Source: an uncultured Psychroserpens sp.
Lineage (GTDB): Bacteria; Bacteroidota; Bacteroidia; Flavobacteriales; Flavobacteriaceae
NCBI GenBank assembly: GCA_947488655.1
Contig: CANKZZ010000005.1
Span: forward strand, 248,001 to 312,000
DNA length: 64,000 bases
Direction of reading: 5' to 3'
Shown here: positions 36,585 to 43,924 of the stretch, piece by piece
Layout of the letters: each line of letters starts with the position of its first letter
Numbering within the stretch: the first letter of the stretch is position 1
Position numbers and translations under genes: made by a program
Notes under the pieces: generated by a model
What the model was told of the DNA's origin: nothing
Databases searched by the model: none
The model's input: only the letters and a program-made list of their open reading frames with translations

Positions 36585-38546
36585 TTAATCTCTGTTACCA
36601 AACTGTGCTCTGGCTTCGGTCTCAATATTTAATTGATTAATTCTGGCATCTACTTTACGTTTAAAATCGGTATCTGCAATCGTCGCAACGTTATCTAAAT
36701 AGCGAACTACTTCTTGTCGGCGAATTTCAGAAAAATCTAAGCCTTTCATATTTGCTCGCATCAATTCCTGAAGCATATTAAACTTTGTATCGTAATCTTT
36801 TTTGAAATAAATTTCTGGATTTTCAAACCAATCTTCTTCTAAATCAAAATCTGTTAATCGTAACGACACAGCACTTTGTATATTTCTCACATCACGAGAT
36901 GAGAAGAATGGAAAAATCTTTTGAATCTCCTTATATAAATTTGCATAAAACAGATGGTGATTGGTTTTAAAATGCTTTTCAGTTTTATCATAAGCGTCTA
37001 AAACACGTACTTCTGTTGGTTTGTCAGATACCTTAAAGATTTCTCCCATGTTTTTTGCTAATCCTTGATCTTGCAAATAACTATAGTTTTCTGGACCTTG
37101 CATATTCACAAAATCTGGCATAGTTGTATCCAACTTTCTCCACCATAAATGATCTTGATCTAAAAAGTCATGTTCTGTACGTGCACCATCAATTTTGAAA
37201 CGACCTTGTACACGAGAAATGACCGCTTTATCTAACATTTCTGGTAAATTTGTAAATAACCCTATAGAACTATTTCCGTAGTTAACAGCGTAAGCGCCTT
37301 CGGTATATCTTAAAAACACACCTATAACTTCTTTTACACCTGCGGAAACTCCCTGTGCTGTACGTTCTTGCAAATTGTTTTCGGCATCGTCTATTGGAGC
37401 AAAAATTAATTTTGAAGGATCTTGCATAGGTTTCATCCAATCCACCATTTTTTCTGCGGAACCACCTTGGAAAGTTGAAATCAACGTATCTGGCATTGGG
37501 TGAAACAAAAACGGAATATCTAAATTATCACTATGTTCTTTTAATCGCGTTGCAATGGCTGCAATTAACATACTTTTTCCAGTTCCCGGAATTCCGTAGC
37601 CCATAAATACTGGCATAAAACCACCCAGTTCTTGAAACGGATTCTTTTTTGCTTCAAAATCGTAACTCAACATACGCTCGGTCAAACGACGCGCAAAATG
37701 CTTTGCATCTCTGTTACCTACAATTTGCTCAAACTGAATTTTATTAAACTCAACACTTTTTGCTGTACCTTGAAATACATTGTCCCAACCTGCAACTGCA
37801 AAATCTGAGTTTTCTAATTTGTAAGTTCTATCAACTATAGTTTCGGTATACTCCAAACTACTTCTTCGCATTTGAATTTCGGCAATTAATGCTTCAAAAT
37901 AAACTACCGTAAAGTCAATAACATCCTTATCTGTTTTAATAATTTCTGGATGTCCTAAATACTTATCATAATAAAATAATGTGCACGAAATCCCTTTTAA
38001 TGGTGTCATTAGAGACACTTCTGGAATACCAGCAAATTTATTTTTCATGACGCTTAAATCGTCTGACGCAACAGTTTTTAAGTCATGTAATATTTTATAA
38101 GCAGTTGCAAACAACATAAATGCTGTACTTGTTTGCATTTTACTTTCGTATTCTCTTTTGCCAGAATTATCCAGAGCAGATCTGTTTTCTGCCAAACTAG
38201 ATAAACCAGAAGAGTCGTAGTAGCTATCTTTTACCCAAATCCCTAACGTAATTCCTTCTTGAACCGCATACAATGTTTGATTTAAGTGTATTGGGATTGC
38301 TATTGACTCTGGCAACAAACGTTTTTTAAGTTCTAAAATCGTTTTAGACACCGAAGTTACATCTGTTGCTCCATTTCCTTTTGCGCGAGATAAATACAGT
38401 AATATAGACTCATCTTTTGCGTCTTTATCTTTATTTTTTGCACGCTGACCTTGTTCCCATTGGATACTTTTTATATAGGAAGTTGCTTCATCTCGAAGCA
38501 TATCGAGTTCATTTTGTTTTATAGGAAATGTTGAGTTGTGTTCCAT
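36585..38546 (-). CDS. AAA+ ATPase of uncharacterised locus
   Basis: A 653-residue ATPase. An N-terminal helical region of about 300 residues precedes the AAA+ module. Walker A is GIPGTGKS (318-325), Walker B is LIFAPIDDAEN (Asp386, Asp387; an unusual DD in place of DE), sensor 1 is FTNLPEML (Asn433) and candidate arginine fingers are SRVQGRF (Arg445, Arg449). A helical C-terminal domain of about 200 residues follows. The HPMPDTLISTFQGGSAEKM loop may be a substrate-handling pore element. It is most likely a cytoplasmic unfoldase or remodelling motor for envelope proteins, by inference. The Nudix gene abuts it; a 243-base hairpin-rich gap precedes it. Confidence 0.8.
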   Translation of the reverse strand: MEHNSTFPIKQNELDMLRDEATSYIKSIQWEQGQRAKNKDKDAKDESILLYLSRAKGNGATDVTSVSKTILELKKRLLPESIAIPIHLNQTLYAVQEGITLGIWVKDSYYDSSGLSSLAENRSALDNSGKREYESKMQTSTAFMLFATAYKILHDLKTVASDDLSVMKNKFAGIPEVSLMTPLKGISCTLFYYDKYLGHPEIIKTDKDVIDFTVVYFEALIAEIQMRRSSLEYTETIVDRTYKLENSDFAVAGWDNVFQGTAKSVEFNKIQFEQIVGNRDAKHFARRLTERMLSYDFEAKKNPFQELGGFMPVFMGYGIPGTGKSMLIAAIATRLKEHSDNLDIPFLFHPMPDTLISTFQGGSAEKMVDWMKPMQDPSKLIFAPIDDAENNLQERTAQGVSAGVKEVIGVFLRYTEGAYAVNYGNSSIGLFTNLPEMLDKAVISRVQGRFKIDGARTEHDFLDQDHLWWRKLDTTMPDFVNMQGPENYSYLQDQGLAKNMGEIFKVSDKPTEVRVLDAYDKTEKHFKTNHHLFYANLYKEIQKIFPFFSSRDVRNIQSAVSLRLTDFDLEEDWFENPEIYFKKDYDTKFNMLQELMRANMKGLDFSEIRRQEVVRYLDNVATIADTDFKRKVDARINQLNIETEARAQFGNRD

Positions 38547-38789
38547 TCTTTAATTCAAGGTTTTAAGTATTATGTTTAAAGTTCTCTTACTCGACTTCTA
38601 GAGCTTAATGCTTTAAACTTCTATACTCATAATTATTTTAATCATCTATCAAATTCTCATCCATTAAAAGGATGAGTAGATTTTGCTTATTAGCAAAAGA
38701 CGAGTTGGTTTATAAATCTCTCATCTTTATTCTGTTTTCTCAGAATAAATCCATCTTTCCTAAATAAGGGAAGGAATTATTTTGGTCTT
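38547..38789. other. Gene-free gap with an array of short hairpins
   Basis: I see no open frame here. Perfect stems lie at 38574-38581/38611-38618 (GTTTAAAG/CTTTAAAC), 38656-38662/38670-38676 (CTCATCC/GGATGAG), 38681-38687/38692-38698 (TTTTGCT/AGCAAAA) and 38726-38734/38741-38749 (TTTATTCTG/CAGAATAAA). None carries a T tract, and no TAnnTTTG promoter is visible on the minus strand. The gap separates the coiled-coil/membrane half of the locus from the AAA+/Nudix half. Confidence 0.6.
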
Positions 38790-39833
38790 TTATTTTTTCA
38801 TTGTTAAGTCTGCAATTTGAATAGGTGCTTTCGCCAGCTTATTCATAATCTCAGGTGTTTTATTATATAGTAATTGTATAATTCTATGTGGTGCAAATAC
38901 GTAACGTTGTCTAAACATAACATCCCATTTTTGAAATGTTTGTTTGCTAAAAAAACTCCCTTCTTTAAATTCGCTCTGAGATTTTACTTCATCAATTTTA
39001 AACGATATAGCGTAAGACTCTAATGGTATTGCTTTTTCTGCTATACCTTTTAATATAGCATGAGTAACTTTATTCTCATCTTTTGCAAACACATTGTGAA
39101 TAGGTCCTAAATCTACACGTTTTATAAGTTTAGGGAATAGCTTTGGTATGCGCTTGTCTATACTGTAAGCCATCGTGTCTAGAGTCATTTCTCTATCGGC
39201 AACGGTTTTTAAAGCATAGTAAATATCTTCTCTATCTTTTGTAGGATTACCATCATAATTAAAATACATGTAGCAAACAAATGGTCTGTTATGCGAGACA
39301 TCATAAAAGCTCCAACTTACCATAAATTCTCCTGGTGCATCTTGAGGTGCTTCTAAAATTTTACCTTGTACAAACCGATTAAAAATATATTCTTTTTTTG
39401 CTGATGTATAATATACAATAGAAGCTGCTTGAAATAATTTACGCTTGGCAATAGGTTCTTTTTTTCTTAATAAGGTGTCTAAAAATTCTTCTTTTAAGAT
39501 ATTTACATCTGTTAGCTTACCTAAATAATCATCACGCAACTCTAAATCATTAAACAAATAACGAAACTCTAAATAATTAGGAAATCCTGAGTCGGTTAAA
39601 TCTACTTTCATGTTTTCTTCGTCGTCATACATGTATTTTACACGCATAGCTTCAATGGAATATAAAAGTAAATCTGAATATTGTTTAAACAATAGAATCT
39701 CTTTTTCTTCTAAGATTTGTTTTTGTTGTACAGCTACAATGAGCTCTTTGAGCGAAAAGTCTACCATTTTATGGTAGAACACATATTGCTCTTTGGAGTC
39801 TAATATTGCAGAGTCTAAGGGTGTTACAATCAT
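38790..39833 (-). CDS. Conserved hypothetical protein of the AAA+/coiled-coil locus
   Basis: Unrecognised 347-residue soluble protein without signal peptide. The N-terminal half is helical (EQYVFYHKMVDFSLKELIVA onward). The middle has beta-rich aromatic segments such as GEFMVSWSFYDVSHNRPF followed by VCYMYFNYDG. The C-terminus includes WDVMFRQRYVFAPHRIIQLL. No catalytic motif could be named. It lies 16 bases after the 182-residue membrane protein gene on the same strand, so they are probably cotranscribed. A partner role with the AAA+ ATPase is inferred from position only. Confidence 0.7.
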   Translation of the reverse strand: MIVTPLDSAILDSKEQYVFYHKMVDFSLKELIVAVQQKQILEEKEILLFKQYSDLLLYSIEAMRVKYMYDDEENMKVDLTDSGFPNYLEFRYLFNDLELRDDYLGKLTDVNILKEEFLDTLLRKKEPIAKRKLFQAASIVYYTSAKKEYIFNRFVQGKILEAPQDAPGEFMVSWSFYDVSHNRPFVCYMYFNYDGNPTKDREDIYYALKTVADREMTLDTMAYSIDKRIPKLFPKLIKRVDLGPIHNVFAKDENKVTHAILKGIAEKAIPLESYAISFKIDEVKSQSEFKEGSFFSKQTFQKWDVMFRQRYVFAPHRIIQLLYNKTPEIMNKLAKAPIQIADLTMKK

Positions 39834-39849
39834 TTATTAATCTTGAATA

Positions 39850-40398
39850 TTATAAACTTAAAGGTTTTGTGGCTATGAAATGAAACTCACGTTCAATATC
39901 ATATTTAAATCTTTTTACGCTTCTTCTCATTATAAAATACGGTAAACCAAACATAAATAACGCATGAATAGAGATAAAAGGAATTACAAAAAAAGGTGCT
40001 TCATGACCCATATATCCAAAAATAAAAGCAGCAATAAAAACCGAATAGAATAATAAAGCAAAAATGAAGACAAAAATCATGACATTCGCAAAACCATTGA
40101 TATTGCTTTCAATAATTAACTTATCTGAAATTTGTCGGTATGTTCCATTTAAAGTTGCCATATTCATTTTGGTATCAAAAAAACGACGTTTACGCTTTAA
40201 TTTAAAACCATCATAATTCACAATCCCTTTGTATTCTTTTTTACTAGAAGAAAACAGATCGCCTACATCTGAAAATAAACCTAACGTTGACTCATCAACT
40301 TGATCACGCAATCTAGAATAGAACTCTGCTTTAGAAATATTCAATTCTACATTAAAGTCATCAATAAGCTTAATTTTTCTCAAAAATTTGTTCATCAA
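39850..40398 (-). CDS. Two-helix membrane protein of the AAA+/coiled-coil locus
   Basis: Unrecognised 182-residue protein. The first 100 or so residues are polar (NVELNISKAEFYSRLRDQVD) and probably cytoplasmic. Two strong transmembrane helices follow (about 105-130 and 135-158), then a short basic tail (RRSVKRFKYDIEREFHFIAT). A second methionine at residue 2 leaves the exact start open by one codon. It sits between the two tiny membrane-protein genes and the 347-residue gene, 16-20 bases from each, consistent with one operon. Confidence 0.65.
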   Translation of the reverse strand: MMNKFLRKIKLIDDFNVELNISKAEFYSRLRDQVDESTLGLFSDVGDLFSSSKKEYKGIVNYDGFKLKRKRRFFDTKMNMATLNGTYRQISDKLIIESNINGFANVMIFVFIFALLFYSVFIAAFIFGYMGHEAPFFVIPFISIHALFMFGLPYFIMRRSVKRFKYDIEREFHFIATKPLSL

Positions 40399-40418
40399 AT
40401 AGGTTTCAATTGATTGTC

Positions 40419-40601
40419 TTACAAATTAAATTTTTCTTTACAAACGTGTTTGTTTGTTGTTACAACTGTTTGTGAGTTATTTGCGGTTTTGATCTCTTGA
40501 ATTTGAGAACATTCTGAGTGATCATTAGAAACAAAAATTAATGTAATCACACCAAAACTTACTACAATTGTTGCCAATGATGATAAAATCACTTTTTTCA
40601 T
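40419..40601 (-). CDS. Small exported or membrane peptide, 60 residues
   Basis: The N-terminus has a strong hydrophobic segment (about residues 4-26, MKKVILSSLATIVVSFGVITLIF) shaped like an uncleaved signal or single anchor. The remaining 30 residues are polar with two cysteines (SECSQIQ and HVCKEK), which could form a disulfide outside the cytoplasm. I do not recognise it. It lies 14 bases after the 70-residue gene and 20 bases before the next, so it belongs to the run. Small size limits confidence. Confidence 0.55.
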   Translation of the reverse strand: MKKVILSSLATIVVSFGVITLIFVSNDHSECSQIQEIKTANNSQTVVTTNKHVCKEKFNL

Positions 40602-40615
40602 ATATGATTCTTTTT

Positions 40616-40828
40616 TTATAATTTATCTTTCTGTTTGCTGTCCCATTTTCGCTTCACCATAAAAATGATGAAAATAAAAAAACAGGTAACTGCCGATGTG
40701 ATTAAAGCTTGACTAAGATTATAATTTGATAGCACAAAATAATTCCCAATAGAACTTAGTATAAATACAATTACTATAAAAAGTATAAGTGACTTATTAT
40801 TGGTATTCAAATTCTTATTCATTAGCAA
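40616..40828 (-). CDS. Small two-helix membrane protein, 70 residues
   Basis: Two hydrophobic helices (about residues 13-32 and 38-58) are followed by a basic tail (KRKWDSKQKDKL), suggesting an inner-membrane hairpin with the tail inside. The second ATG, two codons in, could also be used. I do not recognise it. It is the first of three short-spaced membrane-protein genes downstream of the coiled-coil gene, separated from that gene by a GC-rich block. Confidence 0.55.
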   Translation of the reverse strand: MLMNKNLNTNNKSLILFIVIVFILSSIGNYFVLSNYNLSQALITSAVTCFFIFIIFMVKRKWDSKQKDKL

Positions 40829-40856
40829 TAGTTTAACTCAGTAGTTGACATTTGCG

Positions 40857-40983
40857 TTAAGGATGGAGCAATTGTTGGAGCTCCTCAAAAGAGAGCGACT
40901 TGCGAGAGCCTGACCTTTTGCTATCCTGCACTTTGATAAACTCTGTGACCCGAATAGCAAAAGGTAACGCCATCGTAATTATA
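40857..40983. other. GC-rich block with 12-bp inverted repeat
   Basis: About 45-50% G+C in a 32% background. The arms ACCTTTTGCTAT (40913-40924) and ATAGCAAAAGGT (40954-40965) are perfectly complementary around a 29-base loop. On the minus strand it could encode a 38-residue peptide beginning MALPFAIRVTEFIKVQ and ending at 40857. The codons used (CGG, GTC, CTC, CAG) are unlike those of the neighbours, so the reading frame is doubtful. A structured RNA element or a foreign fragment are alternatives. Confidence 0.5.
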
Positions 40984-42339
40984 TTAAGACAATAAATCGT
41001 CGTCGTTAGCTTCTGGTTTTGGTTCACCTTCTGGCGCTCCATCTCCATTTCCTGCTCTTCCTGAAGGTGCGCTACCATCTGCAGCGTAATAGTCTTCAAA
41101 AATCTCTTTCATGTCGATACCGTAGCGCTCTGCAAAATTCTTTTGGATAGATTTATCTTTCTCTCTAATTTCTTGTAAAGCCTCTGCATAACTGCCATAA
41201 ACACCTTGCATAACTTTTTCGTGAACAGGAATATTATCCATCATTTCTTGACGTGCTTTAGCACTTGCTGTATGCATTGCTGCTAGGGTTTCTCCAATAT
41301 GCTCATCTGTTTTAACACCTAAATGCTCTAAAATTGCAGCAAATTCTTGATCTGTACGTGCTTTTAAAGCCACAACGTAACCATCATAATATTTAAGACG
41401 CTCATCTGTATCACTTTTTAATTTTGCACGATGCGTTTGTAAATTACTACGTAATGAGGTAAGTACTTTTATCGTTAAATTATGCTTGTGCACAAAACTA
41501 TCTTTTGATGCTGCAAGCGTAGTGTAAGCGTTTTTAAGTCCTTCTAACTCTTCTACTTTTTGCTCTAGGGTTGTGACTTTGCTCAACGCTTCAGAATATT
41601 CTGTAGATTGTTTGTCTGCAACTTCTTCTAATGCTTGACGAGATTGCTTAAGTATTGCATACTGCTCTTCTAATTTGTCTTCAACTTCTTTTTTCTTCTG
41701 AAGCGCTTTAGTATGATTATTACTTGCTTCTACTATTGCAGTTTTTAAACTTTCTTCAACTTCTTTAATTTCTACTTCTCTATCTTTTAAACGCTTAATA
41801 GCTGCCTGACTTTTAAACGATAATTCATTTAAAAGTGTTTGTACATCAGCAGTTTCAATACGTTGTTGAAACATTGCTTTTGCTTTATTATCTGCTGCAT
41901 CACGCACTTTTTGTGCATCTTTTAATTCTTGCTCTGCATCTCTAATTTTTGCTTTTCTGCCAAAGAGATTGTTCCAAAATGTATCAGGTTTTGCATTTGC
42001 ATCTTCCAATTCTATTTTTGCACGCTCCAAACGTTTAACAGCATCGTCTATGATTTTTTGTTCTGCTGCGTTTAAAGCAGAAAAGCCTTCAAACATAATA
42101 CCTACCTCATCTTGGTAGTCTGTTAAATCTTTAATAGCGTCTAATAGTGTAGATCGATCTTTCTCTGCCATATCAACAACGTTGTCTAATGTGGCATTTA
42201 AGATTTTTTGACGACTTTCTGGATCATCTTCCTGAGCAAGCTTTGACTTCATCTGGTCAATGGCTTTTCCCCAATTGACATCTACCTTCTCAGTTTTTTC
42301 GTTGGAATTTGTTTCTAATAAATCAAAATCATCAGACAT
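40984..42339 (-). CDS. Long coiled-coil protein heading the uncharacterised locus
   Basis: A 451-residue, very acidic and basic helical protein (start MSDDFDLLETNSNEKTEKVD; a start nine codons upstream is less likely). Heptad-rich coiled coil covers about residues 90-330, broken by a short FWNNLFGRKAKI segment near 130. The C-terminus is a low-complexity Gly/Ala/Asp/Glu tail (from about 420). No signal peptide or membrane helix. The layout recalls TelA-like toxic-anion-resistance or PspA-like scaffold proteins, but I cannot assign a family. It appears to be the first gene of the run that leads to the AAA+ ATPase. Confidence 0.75.
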   Translation of the reverse strand: MSDDFDLLETNSNEKTEKVDVNWGKAIDQMKSKLAQEDDPESRQKILNATLDNVVDMAEKDRSTLLDAIKDLTDYQDEVGIMFEGFSALNAAEQKIIDDAVKRLERAKIELEDANAKPDTFWNNLFGRKAKIRDAEQELKDAQKVRDAADNKAKAMFQQRIETADVQTLLNELSFKSQAAIKRLKDREVEIKEVEESLKTAIVEASNNHTKALQKKKEVEDKLEEQYAILKQSRQALEEVADKQSTEYSEALSKVTTLEQKVEELEGLKNAYTTLAASKDSFVHKHNLTIKVLTSLRSNLQTHRAKLKSDTDERLKYYDGYVVALKARTDQEFAAILEHLGVKTDEHIGETLAAMHTASAKARQEMMDNIPVHEKVMQGVYGSYAEALQEIREKDKSIQKNFAERYGIDMKEIFEDYYAADGSAPSGRAGNGDGAPEGEPKPEANDDDLLS

Positions 42340-42512
42340 ATTATGTTGTGTATTAAAGTTGAACAATATTTAGGACTAGCAATTTCGTTAAAAAATATGA
42401 TTTTAAAAACTTAAACTACCTAAAATATGAGTAGTAAAATGTAATGTTTTGTTACAAACTATTTTTCTAAATCATTTGTTATTATCTTTATGTTCTCAAA
42501 AAAATATAGATT

Positions 42513-43310
42513 ATGAAAAATTATTATTTAGTATTGTTAGCCATATGCTTAGTTGCATTTTCATGTAAAACTGAAAAAAAGGAAGAATCTGCAAAAGTGC
42601 TAGAAACTAGTACCAAAGACATGGTTACGAAAACAACTAACAAAGAAAAAGTGTTGACTATAAACCCAATTTCTCATGCTACCATGGTTTTATCTTATGG
42701 TGATGATGATATTTATGTTGATCCTACTGGTGGAGCCGAAGCTTTTTCAGGTTTTTCTTCTGCAGAAATTGTTTTAATTACAGACATCCATGGAGATCAC
42801 TTAGACCTGGAAACCTTACAAGCTTTAGATTTATCTGGCGCAACTATTATAGCTCCTAAAGCTGTAGTTGACAAATTTCCTAAAGATATGACGGTAGGAA
42901 ATATTGTAACCCTAAATAATGGTGATACTACAGCTGTAAACGATTATAATTTTGAAGCCATCCCAATGTATAACTTAAGAGAAGAAGCTTTAAAGTTTCA
43001 TCCAAAAGGCAGAGGAAATGGATATGTGGTAACTATTAATAATGAGCGTATATATATCTCTGGAGATACAGAAGACATCCCAGAAATGAGAGCACTGCTC
43101 AATATAGATAAAGCTTTTGTATGTATGAACTTACCATATACAATGACTGTAGAAAGTGCTGTTAGTGCTGTTTTAGAGTTTAAACCTAAGCAAGTTTACC
43201 CATATCATTACAGAGGAACAGATGGATTAAGTGATGTAGATAACTTTAAGACACTTGTAAATCAAGGTGATGAGAGCATAGAAGTTATACAATTAGATTG
43301 GTACAAATAG
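42513..43310 (+). CDS. Metallo-beta-lactamase-fold lipoprotein
   Basis: UlaG-like hydrolase of 265 residues with a lipoprotein signal (lipobox AFSC, Cys18), so it is anchored in the periplasm or outer membrane. The zinc motif region is TDIHGDHLD (residues 90-98): the usual first His of THxHxDH is Asp91, while His93, Asp95 and His96 are kept. Further ligands are in ISGDTEDIPEMR and VYPYHYRG. Closely related proteins in flavobacteria are annotated as MBL-fold metallohydrolases. It is the first plus-strand gene after the AAA+ locus and divergent from its coiled-coil gene. The substrate is unknown. Confidence 0.8.
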   Translation: MKNYYLVLLAICLVAFSCKTEKKEESAKVLETSTKDMVTKTTNKEKVLTINPISHATMVLSYGDDDIYVDPTGGAEAFSGFSSAEIVLITDIHGDHLDLETLQALDLSGATIIAPKAVVDKFPKDMTVGNIVTLNNGDTTAVNDYNFEAIPMYNLREEALKFHPKGRGNGYVVTINNERIYISGDTEDIPEMRALLNIDKAFVCMNLPYTMTVESAVSAVLEFKPKQVYPYHYRGTDGLSDVDNFKTLVNQGDESIEVIQLDWYK

Positions 43311-43406
43311 TATATTTATTAACTTATTGATGAAAGATTGTTTATAAGTTTTATCGATTAAGTGTATTTTTTTTCAGACAAAGTGTATTTGTTTGTATTT
43401 ATTTTG

Positions 43407-43414
43407 TATATTTG
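43407..43414 (+). promoter_or_regulatory. Putative -7 element of the small membrane gene pair
   Basis: TATATTTG fits the -7 consensus and lies 28 bases before the ATG. A TTTG lies 15 bases upstream, slightly closer than the usual 17-23. Confidence 0.45.
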
Positions 43415-43442
43415 AAGACCAAATCAACATAAATATAGCAAT

Positions 43443-43673
43443 ATGCTAAGTACCTATATCTCAAATATTATACTAGTAAGCACCATACAACTTACTATTG
43501 TTCTTATCGTCACAGCTTCTATTTTTTTAGTTTTTATTGCTATTGCAATAATTAAGATGTATAAATTAAAAGCTGAAAATAAACGCTTATTAGATAACAG
43601 TTTTTATAAAACTGAACTAGATAAAAGCTATCAGGATTTTACAGATGGGCATTTATATGATAATAACAATTAG
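43443..43673 (+). CDS. Small single-pass membrane protein, 76 residues
   Basis: One long hydrophobic segment (about residues 8-41) is followed by a polar tail (KAENKRLLDNSFYKTELDKS) that is likely cytoplasmic and helical. I do not recognise a family. A second tiny membrane-protein gene starts five bases after its stop, so the two probably form an operon ended by the strong downstream terminator. A good -7 promoter element precedes it. Confidence 0.6.
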   Translation: MLSTYISNIILVSTIQLTIVLIVTASIFLVFIAIAIIKMYKLKAENKRLLDNSFYKTELDKSYQDFTDGHLYDNNN

Positions 43674-43678
43674 TAGTT

Positions 43679-43825
43679 ATGATAGATTTATTAGCCCCAA
43701 GTATTTTTATAATTGTAACTCTCTTTTTAGCTCTAAGAGCAAAAAAGTATCTTTATGCTTACGAGCATGGAAATTTAATTAATAAGAAGAATTTAGGAAT
43801 TTTAAAATATATATTTAAACATTAA
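43679..43825 (+). CDS. Tiny membrane protein, 48 residues
   Basis: The ATG at 43679 opens MIDLLAPSIFIIVTLFLALR, one transmembrane helix, followed by a basic tail ending ILKYIFKH. The codon choice (ATT, TTA, AAA) fits the genome. The start lies five bases after the preceding stop, and the frame ends 51 bases before a strong terminator, which together support a real gene. I do not recognise it, and its shortness keeps confidence moderate. Confidence 0.5.
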   Translation: MIDLLAPSIFIIVTLFLALRAKKYLYAYEHGNLINKKNLGILKYIFKH

Positions 43826-43876
43826 GTACACAAACATCTAAGTCCAATAAAAAATAGATTTAGATAATTTTTAAAT

Positions 43877-43904
43877 AAAAAAGCCAGCAAATGCTGGCTT
43901 TTTT
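43877..43904. terminator. Bidirectional rho-independent terminator
   Basis: The 12-bp stem AAAAAAGCCAGC / GCTGGCTTTTTT has an AAAT loop and T runs on both strands. It lies between the small membrane genes and the convergent ettA gene. Confidence 0.92.
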
Positions 43905-43924
43905 ATTTTTAAACTTAATGATTT

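Noticed and set aside
40857-41099. 80-codon minus-strand frame overlapping the 3' end of the coiled-coil gene
   Set aside because: Its first half is the coiled-coil gene in another frame; only the downstream GC-rich block is of interest and is reported separately.
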